Shown: one piece after another, positions 1 through 7,799 of the stretch
How the letters are laid out: each line of letters begins with the position of its first letter
How positions within the stretch are numbered: position 1 is the stretch's first letter
From: Paramacrobiotus richtersi
Taxonomy: Eukaryota; Tardigrada; Eutardigrada; Parachela; Macrobiotidae
NCBI GenBank assembly: GCA_034698045.1
Contig: JAQGAU010000869.1
Location: forward strand, 1 to 23,066
Direction: 5' to 3'
DNA length: 23,066 nt
Notes under the pieces: model-generated
The model's database searches: none
The model's input: the letters and a program-made list of their open reading frames with translations, nothing else
Told to the model about the DNA's origin: nothing
Position numbers and translations under genes: made by a program

Positions 1-130
1 ACGAAAGGATTAAGGGATTAAACGGGCGAAAAACTCGAACGTGCTGTTCAGCCATGAGGCGTAAACAAGACGTCAGAAGATTCGGTGGAACACCAGAAAA
101 AACAAAAAAGTAGTACGATTCCCATGGATT

Positions 131-385
131 CTGTAAGATTCACTGGAATACCGTAGGGTTCACTGAGATGCCGTAGGGTTCAATGAGATACGGCAGGATT
201 CACTAGGATACCGTAGGATTCATTGTGATACCGTAGGATTCACTGGGATATAGTAGGATTCACTGGGATACCGTAGGATTCATTGTGATACCGCAGCATT
301 CACTGGGATACCGTAGGATTCATTGGGATACGGCAGGGTTCATTGAGACACAGCATGATGCGGTGATATGCCGTAGGATTGATTC
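131..385. repeat. 20-base minisatellite, about 12-13 copies
   Basis: A tandem array with a 20-base period built on the unit GTAGGATTCACTGGGATACC. Copies differ at a few positions (cactggg/cattgtg, accgtag/acggcag), and the last two or three at the right edge have small insertions. Small open frames across it (for example 285-476 on the plus strand) only translate the repeat and are not taken as genes. Bases 1-130 and 386-438 hold nothing I recognise. The array lies next to decayed retrotransposon sequence. Whether it belongs to that element or to the host cannot be told here. Confidence 0.9.
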
Positions 386-438
386 ACAGGGATGCAGCAC
401 GATTCAAGCTACAGCTGCAAGCTACTTGACGAAGTACC

Positions 439-693
439 CTATTCATATTTCCCGGCAATGGGAAGCTCTGCGCTGATAGGATTCAGTGGACTCAAGGAAA
501 GGGGTCTGAATCCTATGGAGAACGATTTTCCCTTAACTCGTGCATTCTCTCCTTCGGGTTCCCTGGTGAACACGTGAGATTCCGCCGCCTTGCGCTTATC
601 GTCGCGCTTAGCCTTTTTGATCTTAACCTTCTGGATGAGCCATTTCAGCTCTTCTTCCTTAACGTGCAACTGTCGTACTTCGATGTGTGCCAT
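439..693 (-). CDS. Small basic hypothetical ORF beside retrotransposon tail
   Basis: An 84-residue open frame from an ATG at 693. The first third is rich in Lys and Glu (motifs KEEELKWLIQ and KKAKRDDKRKA) and could form a short basic amphipathic helix; the rest is low in recognisable features. Its first codons (MAHIEV) lie inside the left arm of the 676-849 inverted repeat. It follows, on the same strand, the integrase tail that ends near 830, so it may be the far 3' end of that retrotransposon's coding region or a chance frame. No known family is recognised. No splice sites or poly(A) signal support it. Confidence 0.25.
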   Translation of the reverse strand: MAHIEVRQLHVKEEELKWLIQKVKIKKAKRDDKRKAAESHVFTREPEGENARVKGKSFSIGFRPLSLSPLNPISAELPIAGKYE

Positions 694-849
694 AGCCCGA
701 ACAGTGTAATTTGCTCGCCCTTACCCCGAACACCCCCCTTGGTGTGCACTCTCATTAGCCTGTGCCGTTCTGCAGACTGCCTAGCCAGGCGGTGTTCGAG
801 GTAAGGGCAAGCAGCTTACACTGTTCGGGCTATGGCACACATCGAAGTA
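676..849. repeat. Inverted repeat, 34-base perfect arms (foldback)
   Basis: Bases 676-709 and 816-849 are perfect reverse complements over 34 bases (arm begins TACTTCGATGTGTGCCATAG). Pairing continues inward with a few mismatches to about 737 and 788, giving arms of roughly 62 bases around a spacer of about 50. The 830-1283 integrase tail runs into the right arm and stops there (last residues LLRCVP, then TAG). The ORF at 439-693 starts in the left arm. This may be an inversion junction between two retrotransposon fragments or an independent foldback insertion. Confidence 0.9.
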
Positions 850-1283
850 GCTGTTCTTTTGGTGTGAAAACTTTCAGAGATTTTGTTGCAGCTCTACGCG
901 TGTTGTTGATGTTATCCGCGGTTATGATGTTCTCGTCGCTTTCTGGAGGATCACGCGGTTTCTTAAGCGCTTTTGCTAGTTGCATCTTAGATGGTCGGAC
1001 AATGTCTGGGATGTCGCCTTCATGTGGCAGGGTGGTGCCAGCTGAGACATCGACCACGACGTCTGGTAGCTCGCGAAGCAGTCGTAAATGCTTCTTCTCT
1101 TCACCATCCGGGTCCCATCGTTCCCGTTGGAAGGTCTTGGTGATCGGTGGTGCGATAGTGGTGTCACGATTCACGGTCTTCTTGACACGGTCGACAGACA
1201 CAACTTTCATCTTGTTGGACGAGTCATCGCGCTTAATCATCACTTTGTTCGGGCCAGGGAAGTCAACCACCTTGAATGGTCCC
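830..1283 (-). pseudogene. Ty3/Gypsy integrase C-terminal fragment (second copy)
   Basis: The minus-strand frame carries GPFKVVDFPGPNKV, then KVVSVDRVKKTV and RERWDPD. This is the GPY/F-like module and C-terminal tail of a Ty3/Gypsy integrase. Over about 174 bases (1110-1283) it is roughly 85% identical by eye to 2770-2943 of the larger element, so it is a separate, diverged copy of the same family. Homology stops abruptly at 1283 just before the GPFKVV codons; beyond that the frame runs into unrelated sequence. Unlike the main copy, it preserves about 90 residues after RERWDP, rich in Lys/Arg/Asp, ending at TAG in the inverted repeat. It therefore shows what the truncated main copy has lost. 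Confidence 0.8.
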
Positions 1284-1426
1284 GGTAAAACTATCGATGT
1301 GCCACCCCTGCGTAAACTTCTGCGCAAGCATGTTTATCCCTACGCTATCCGGCGTACGGGTACTTATTGACTATGTCGGGCTTCTTGGGCATGCACTGGT
1401 CAGCATAGACTGTTCGTGTGCGAGGT

Positions 1427-1514
1427 ACATGTACCCTACTGTCGCCGCTGACGGGCTGTCGGCCGGGTGCAGGGTACGTGTACCCTACTGTCGCCGCTGA
1501 CGGGCTGTCGGCCG
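1427..1514. repeat. 49-base tandem duplication (two copies)
   Basis: The block starting GTACCCTACTGTCGCCGCTG occurs at 1431-1465 and again at 1480-1514 with no difference over 35 bases, with a period of 49. The lack of divergence suggests a recent duplication compared with the decayed elements around it. Confidence 0.9.
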
Positions 1515-1690
1515 TATATTATTAACCTGCGTCATAGCAACAGCTATAGTAATAATTAGACCAATTAGGCTTAAATGAGTAGAGTGCAGTACTGCGAGAC
1601 AGACCGTAGCATATGGCACATTTTTTACGGATCACGGGATATGGAACCTTGCCCTCAATGCTTTTGCAGCAGGGGTAAATCATACAAAGA

Positions 1691-2059
1691 AAGTGCACTC
1701 GCTGACTGCGTGCACTGGTTGACCGAACCGACGAATAATTTATTTCTATTAGATTTATTATTAATAATTTATGGATAATTTACTACTAGTTATGCATAGT
1801 TTCTTAGTGGAGTATGTTACTAATAATTTGTTGCTGTTAATTTATTAGTATTAATTTGCCCGGAGCGAAGCGACGGGCTATTTTTATGCGCTGAACAATT
1901 GGTAAAATTTTCACCACCAAAAGAGCGACACCGATATCCGGCAGGCCATAGACATCGCCCGCCTAGGTGGCGGTTACTATTTTGAGCTCCGGGCAAACTA
2001 TCGATAGCGGAGCTCATCTGACTCATTTTGACCTGAGTATAGAGGACCTTCGCTCCGCT
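1691..2059. repeat. Dispersed repeat, related to 14057-14630
   Basis: The left edge (AAGTGCACTCGCTG, then TGCGTGCACTGG and GACCGAA, to 1729) matches 14057-14095. The right edge (GAGTATAGAGGACCTTCGCT at 2035-2054, continuing CCGC) matches 14602-14630. Both copies have an AT-rich TTATTTA-type middle and a GACGGG motif. Edge motifs in the same order and orientation suggest two diverged members of one non-autonomous repeat family. The middles differ in length and do not align well by eye. Confidence 0.45.
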
Positions 2060-2080
2060 TTGGTCGATTAACATGGGGGA

Positions 2081-2304
2081 AATCACTGTGTTAGCACAAA
2101 CCCGTCTTCATAACGCCACGCTTCTTGTTCCTTGAAATCTGACAAAACTGAACCACTACCCGTTCGTTCTATCCTGAGTCAATCTGACCCAACGGTGGAC
2201 AAGATTGATTCAGGATAAAACGAACGGGATTTTTCAGTTTTGTCAGATTTCAAGGCACAAAAAGCGTGGCTCTGCGAAGACGGGTTTGTGCTAACACAGT
2301 GATT
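2081..2304. mobile_element. 224-base near-perfect palindrome, MITE-like
   Basis: The terminal 29 bases at 2081-2109 (AATCACTGTGTTAGCACAAA, then CCCGTCTTC) are perfectly repeated in inverse at 2276-2304. The whole element is two arms of about 107 bases around a short centre near 2190, with only scattered mismatches and a small unmatched patch after the terminal 29 bases. Such full-length hairpins are typical of foldback MITEs. It has no coding capacity. I found no clear target-site duplication at either edge, so the superfamily is left open. Confidence 0.85.
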
Positions 2305-2375
2305 CAATCACGTTAATATGATTTACCCCTGCTACAGAAGCATCTGGGGCAAGGGTTCCCTATCCCGTGATCCGT

Positions 2376-2756
2376 GATCTGCCTACAGTACAGCTGCTCC
2401 GTAGTTCGCACACGAGTTCGGAGTTCGGACACATCTGAAGACATAATTTACATACAGCAACTGTGCGTAATTTACCTACACCAATACGCACGTAATAACA
2501 GACAAACAATAATTACTAGTAGTAGAACGATGCGATAGTCATGGCCATTCTGGGCACCGCACCGCCTTTTGCTGATTCGGACGACGTTTTTTCAGTGATT
2601 CGGCCCCGACAGGGGCCATTTGTTAACTGATTTCATTTCTTATACGTCTGCGTAATTTCGCGTCATGTATGGTGTATGAAGTTGTTTTCAATTAAAATAG
2701 TACAACACAATACGTAGAACATAATACATTATTATTATTATAATATATCCGGCTAA
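2376..2756. other. Gene-free spacer with one hairpin
   Basis: No gene is seen. It contains a GC hairpin at 2602-2617 (GGCCCC, loop GACA, GGGGCC) and an AT-rich run with repeated ATT units at about 2725-2745, directly abutting the cut end of the Ty3/Gypsy element at 2757. Confidence 0.5.
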
Positions 2757-3961
2757 ATTGGTTCGGATCCCATCGTTCACGTTGGAAAGCCTTGGTGACC
2801 GGTGGTGCAATGGTAACGTCGCGATCTACGGTCTTCTTGACACGGTCGACAGAGACAACTTTTGTCTTGTTAGACAAGTCGTCGCGCTTGATCAGCACTT
2901 TGTTCGGGCCGGGGAAGTTCACTACCTTGAATGGTCCTTCGTACTGTTCCTCGAAGCTGTCGTCTGTCGGTTTCTGTTCCACACGCACGAGTACTGTGTA
3001 GCCACACTGAAAGCTAGGTTTTGCCTTCTTCTTGTTGTAGCGCTCGGCGTGCTTCTCGAAATCTTCTTCGATCCGTGTCTTCGCGATTTCTTGACCACGC
3101 TTGGTGAAGTGCTGGAGGTAATCCACGTAGTCTTTGACCGTGGGATGATTGAGTGAAAGATTCGTCCTCATGAGTGTGTCGACCCACAACACTTGTTCCC
3201 GTCCGTGCGGCATGTAGTACGGTGAGGATCTAGTTGTCTGGCGCAGAACGCGGTTTCGTGATGCAACCACGTGTGGGAGAATCTTGTCCCAATCCTCCTT
3301 GCTTCCCTTCGGGAACCAGGCCGCCAGTGAATCGGCGATGGACTGCATCTGTCGCCCAACCAGTTCAGTTCCCTTAGGGTGGTAAGGCGAACCGAATACA
3401 TGGTTGATGCCGAAGCATTCTGAAACTTTCTTCATCAGTGCGTTCGTTCTTGAAATGTGTTCCGTTGTCGGTTTGTAGAATATGTGGAGCACCGTATGGC
3501 AGGATGACTCTGTAAATCAGCAAACATGCAACCTCCTGTGCTGAACATGTTGTCAGCGGTTCCGCGACGACGAACTTTGACAGGTATTCCACTGCTACTG
3601 CGATGTACTTGGGTCCACGTCCGGATGCGGTCTTGATCGGCCCCCTGAGATCCAGCTGAAGGCGCGTGAACGGTTCACCGATCCCAATCCTCAGTAACTT
3701 GCCGGGTGTTGCGGTTCGAGGAATCATCCGGAACTGAAATTCTGGACACTGGTCGAGGTATCGATGAATGTCCCCGTTCATACTGTTCCAGTAGTAGCGT
3801 AACTTAATGGCACTGACCGTCTTAAGTCGTCCTAAATCGGCAGCAGTTGGTGCGTTATGGAAGGTACGTATGATGTCCGCTCGCATGTGTTTTGGAGCGA
3901 CGTGCTTCCTACATTCAGTTTCATCCTTCTCGGTGACACGGTACAGGATGTCATCGTACAC
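2757..3961 (-). pseudogene. Integrase region of the Ty3/Gypsy pol (broken)
   Basis: Two frames cover it: 3961-3374, then 3492-2757, with a frame change near 3420-3490. The N-terminal zinc-binding region is recognisable (TFHNAP ... AADLG ... YYWNSM ... DQCPEF), but the second His of the usual HHCC set is Asp and the second Cys is Phe. The rve core shows the first Asp in LQLDLRGPI and the second in QTDNGTHF. The catalytic Glu, expected in the family pattern V-E-R after the YHP motif, is Gly (YHPKGTELVGRQM). The GPY/F-like module follows (EGPFKVVNF ... VVSVDRVKKTV). Homology ends at RERWDPN, where unrelated AT-rich DNA begins; the related fragment at 830-1283 keeps a longer tail. Confidence 0.85.
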
Positions 3962-3982
3962 CGCGTAGTGCTCTCAGTACTT

Positions 3983-4660
3983 CTACACGATTTCGCCAGT
4001 ATTGCTGGTCTTAGCTAGCTGGCTTTTAATGTGGACAATCAAAGGATCCCGCAGTTGTTCATTCGCCAAGAAGGTAATGTTGTCCTCTTCTTCCTCACGC
4101 AACTCGGGGTCGGTGAGCGTGGTGACGCAAATCGTAGGCGTACCGAACTTGTAGTCGTCGAACTGCGGTACGTTGTCCAGATCGTCATCACCGGTGGCAT
4201 GGACCGAGTTACGACTCAAGGCATCTGCGTTGTCTCAGAACTTCCCTGGACGATAGACGATCTTCATATTGTATCTTCCCAGCGCAATCGCCCAACGGGT
4301 TAACCGTGGATTGGTCACTTTCGCGTTGGATGTTGAGCGAGGCAGGTTGGTGAGTGCCTGGTGATCAGTTTTGACGATGAATTCGCTGTGTCGATGTAGT
4401 GTCGGAACTGATGGACCTCATACACAACAGCCATGCACTCAAACTCGGTGATCGCGTACCGCGTTTCCGCAGGTGTCAGGAGCCTGGATGCATAGGCAAT
4501 CGGGTGTCCGTCTTGACTGAGGACAGCTCCAATGCCATAAGTGCTCGCGTCGCACTCGATGACTGTCGGCTTGTTTGTGTCGAATTTGGCCAAAACTGGT
4601 GCTAACACATGGCTTTCTTTAAGCCTTGAACTGTGCGGTGTGGATGTGAGTCCAGTCTCG
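3983..4660 (-). pseudogene. RNase H and connecting region of pol (broken)
   Basis: The frame up to 4668 holds the RNase H start CDASTYGIGAVLSQDG, then PIAYASRLLTPAETRYAITE and FRHYID, the standard Ty3/Gypsy RNase H pattern with catalytic Asp and Glu visible. After the ID stretch the frame breaks. Another frame continues with NPRLTRWAIALGRYNM and RPGKF, then an in-frame TGA, then DNADALSRNS, which is the usual end of the RNase H/spacer region. A short acidic segment (REEEEDNITFLANEQLRDP) follows and ends at a TAG at 3983, ahead of integrase. Its position between RT and integrase is as expected for this family. Confidence 0.85.
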
Positions 4661-5868
4661 TGCAACACCGGCCTCGTTCCGCAGCAACTTGAATAGCTTG
4701 TTGGAAATTTGGGCGAATCCCTTGATGAATTTCCGGTAGTAGTTACAGACTCTCAGCAAAGAGAGCAACTGCCTCTCAGTCCGGGGTAGTGAAAAGAGAG
4801 TAATCGCTTCAATCTTTGCGGGACCTGTCCGGATGCCTTGGGCGGAAACGATGTGGCCTAGAAACTTCAGTTCCGTCATGCCGAAGTAGCATTTGCTGGG
4901 CTTGACTGTGAATCCAGCCTCGCAGATACACTGGTCCCAGGTTGTGTATGAATTCTTATCAGGTCTTTCCATGGACCATGATGTCGTCGATATATGCCTT
5001 TGCTTTCGCCATTAAGTATTTTTTTCGTACATTTCGCATTATCTCATCCGCTGCTTCTTGGAAGGTTGCAGGGCAATTCGTGACACCGAAAGGCATGCGG
5101 AGGAACTCGTAGAGTCCGTCTTAGATGGCGATTGCGGTCTTCTCTACGCAATCGGGGTGCATCAAGATTTGCCAGAACCCGGAGAAGCAATCCAGTCCCG
5201 CGAAGTACGCGTCACCTGCCACTTCGTCCAGGAGCTCATCTGGGTGCGGCAACGGTATTAGTTCTTATTCGTGACGGAGTTCAACTTAATGTAGTTGACA
5301 CAGAATCGAGTTGTCTGATTATGCTTGTGCGCCAGTACGACGAAAAAGCTCCATGGTGAGTTACTGTACCAGATAACTCCTTTCTCTAACATCTCCTGCA
5401 CATGTTGGTTAATGAGCAGGCGTCCTCTCCACGATGTTCTCGCGGGAGCGCAATTAATTGGGAGAGAATCACCCGTATCAAGGTGATGCAGCGCGGCGGT
5501 TACTTGACCATATGGCCGTAATGACGTAGTAACCATCGCAGGATATTTCCAGGAGAGAGCGTGAACCTGCGCTTTTTGCGCATCCGTCAGTTCTTGGTTG
5601 ACGTTGATTCGCTTGTAAACTCTTCGAATTCCGCTTTTTCCTCGGCCGACCTCCGCCGATGCTATCACAGGCATTTCCATCTCCTCGTAGGTACGTAGGC
5701 AGGCATTTCCGTCTCCAAGATACCCACGATGGCAGCACGTTTGATGATACGGCGTTGGTTACCGTAGTTGCTGACCATTACTTCAGCATTCCCTTGTTCA
5801 GGGATGACGAGACCTTCCACAGGAATCAGTCTCAACGCAGAGTACAATGCCGGATTGGGTGAGCACAT
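4619..5868 (-). pseudogene. Reverse transcriptase of the Ty3/Gypsy pol (broken)
   Basis: Frames 5868-5665, 5680-5258, 5258 to about 4974 and 4972-4619 together span the RT. The upstream spacer is followed by LDTGDSLPI, MLEKGVIWYSNSPW and TRFCVNYIKLNSVT. The next frame has LPHPDELLDEVAGD, AYFAGLDCFSGFWQ, an in-frame TAA after KTAIAI, then DGLYEFLRMPFGVTN and the catalytic YIDDIMVHGKT. The last frame has AGFTVKPSKCYFG, LKFLGHIVSAQGI and NYYRKFIKGFAQ (thumb). At least three frame changes and one nonsense codon interrupt it. The YIDD box with two Asp is intact, so decay is by frameshift rather than active-site loss. Confidence 0.9.
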
Positions 5869-5969
5869 GTACTGCGCTTCCGGTTAGTTGGGAAGCTGGG
5901 TGGTACCCACCTCGACCCAAGGGCATTCGTTTGGGTTTAGGACGAAGCGGTTCGTGGCGTAGACCTCGG

Positions 5970-6899
5970 TCAGTTTGTGCCGGGAGCTGATCGGGCTTCC
6001 TCTTCGGTCACTATACTGATCCTGTTGATCCATGCGCCATCTTCGCTGTCAATACTTGAATCTGGACTGTCGCACTGGTTAAGACATATGTCCTCTTCCG
6101 ACTGCTGACTCTCGCCCGATGACTTAGGCTTCAGCTTCTTCTTCCGGAGAGCGGGATCTTTCTTCCGCTTCCAGGATACTTGTCTGACTTCCGCCCCCAA
6201 ATCGTTGACTCCGTGATCGGACGGGTTGTTGCCCGTCTCGAACCAGCGCATGGCATCTTTCGCTACCGTTCGCTTTGTGGGCTGTGTTGGGATTTTGGCG
6301 GTCTTTTGCCGATTCTCCTGTAGCTTTGCCCCCAACTCTGCCATCATCTTGTAATCCGAGATAGACGGGGTATTGTCTACCGTCAAATCAAGCGTCTTGA
6401 CAGGTGTGGCTAACGATCGTTGGATAAATTCCTTGGAAAACTGGTCTGCGATCTTTTGATGTGCCTTCCTAGTTTCGTCATCCACGCGGAAGGCTCGTGT
6501 GTTGTACATTTCTTCTCAGTCTAGTCTGTCGTTTCGTACTTCTGTTTTGAAGCGAATCGGATCTCGAACGCATTCCTCCTGCATTCGTTGCACTGTATGC
6601 AGTAGCAGGGTGGGTGATGGGAGATTCGCCACGACGTGGTACTAAAGCAGCTCCTTGCGTTTGACTTTCACTCCTTTCATGAATATAACGTTTTCTTTAC
6701 GCTGTTCATTCATGCTGGCCTTCAATGCCTGGGCATGCTGGAGACCGCCGATGTCCAAGTCGTAGGCTATCTTCGCCAATCCTTGTGTGTTGGTGTCACG
6801 GATGTACGAGAACAACTTCCGGAGACCTTCCAGGTATAGGTCGAACACGGCTGTGAGTCCATAGACTGTGGTGCACGCAATAACCTTGTCGTTGCCCAC
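5970..6899 (-). pseudogene. Pol linker between protease and RT, two nonsense codons
   Basis: A single minus-strand frame runs from about 6899 to 5970 and is interrupted only by a TAG at 6642-6644 and a TGA near 6515. The first part (GNDKVIACTTVYGL, DTNTQGLAKIAYDLD) follows the protease. The later part is charged and Lys-rich (VSWKRKKDPALRKKKLKPK), then acidic and Ser-rich (ESQQSEEDICLNQ, DSPDSSIDSED). No domain is recognised. Such a long charged linker between retropepsin and RT is larger than is usual for Ty3/Gypsy elements, and may reflect a family-specific insertion. Confidence 0.6.
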
Positions 6900-7786
6900 G
6901 CGTCGGTTAGAATATCGTTGCGTTTCTTTATGTACGTCTGAATTGCATCCAAGTTCTCTGGTTCTTCCGTAATCGGTATGTGTGAAGCTGGCTTAATGTC
7001 TGCAGCCTGAACTTGCATCACTTTTGCTTCCGGCGCCGTGGTGTTGGCGCCTGTTAGCTCAGTTGTACTGGCTCCTTTCACTTCCGGTAGATTACGTAAC
7101 CCCCTACGTTTTCCTCCCGTGACGGTGAACAGTTTCCGACCGAGGAAATCACTTCCCAGAAGGACTGCGAGGTCGTCCTTTGTTGGCTTGACGTACATCT
7201 TGTGGCGAGTGCTGATGCCTTTCAATTTCACATTGACGTCGGCGAAGTGCGTTACTGCGAACTGACATGCTCCTCCAACCCCTCGGACCTTCAAAGGTTT
7301 CTGAAGTGGCTTGGTAGGAATCACGTTCGTCCGGCAGAATCGCTGCGAGATAAGAGACGTCTCTGCTCCCGTGTCGATCATCGCTGTGGTCTTGATCTCC
7401 TTATTAATTGTGACACCATGGGTTAGTGCCTTAAGGATGATCGGTTCAGGTCCATCCAGTTGGATCGACATGGCACTTGGTTAAATACGTAACGGGAGTA
7501 GCGTCGGACATATGTTGTCATTAATGACCGCAAGGCGCGTAACGGCCGCTTTTTCTTCTGCCGTTTTTCTCGGCGGCTTGTAGTTCTTATCCATGTATCG
7601 AGCTGTCTTGGGATGGATGTACGTCGGGTACATGTCGGGGTGTTGACACTTCACCGCGTTCGGGACCTCAGTAGTTGGCCTGAGAAGTGACTTCAAAGTC
7701 TTCTCGGGTATTGGAAGCTTTGGTTCCTTCATCTTCTTCGTCTCTGGAGAATCTGGAGGGTGTGCGGTTTTGGTGGGACGGGTTCA
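6767..7786 (-). pseudogene. Retropepsin-like aspartic protease (start of pol)
   Basis: The frame opens near 7786, just after the Gag stop at 7800-7802, and is interrupted by one TAA at 7481-7483. From 7471 it carries the retropepsin signature TTAMIDTGAETSLIS (catalytic Asp in DTGA), FADVNVKLKGIST in the middle, and AVLLGSDFLGRK, the LLGxDF flap/C-terminal hydrophobic motif. This matches a clan AA single-domain protease of about 110 residues. Downstream the frame is lost near 6900, where the linker frame takes over. The overlap with Gag in another frame fits a gag-pol arrangement, although mutation obscures any programmed shift. Confidence 0.85.
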
Positions 7787-7799
7787 GTGTAGCCGCCGC

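Larger units (their letters stand above)
1626..2375. mobile_element. Inverted-repeat-bounded insertion candidate (arms 1626-1684 / 2317-2375)
   Basis: Left arm 1626-1684 (starts TACGGATCACGGGATATGG) and right arm 2317-2375 (ends CCCTATCCCGTGATCCGTG) are reverse complements at about 85% over 59-60 bases. Weaker pairing reaches outward to about 1575 and 2405. Between the arms lie an AT-rich stretch (1735-1857), a dispersed-repeat segment and the 224-base palindrome at 2081-2304. No transposase frame is visible, so it would be non-autonomous. Target-site duplications are not evident, and the outer edges are uncertain. Confidence 0.6.

Noticed and set aside
131..385. CRISPR-like array
   Set aside because: The repeats are contiguous 20-base units with no unique spacers, and the setting is eukaryotic.
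762..1370. 202-residue plus-strand ORF
   Set aside because: It is antisense to the integrase tail, whose protein motifs are clearly on the minus strand; Ser-rich shadow composition.
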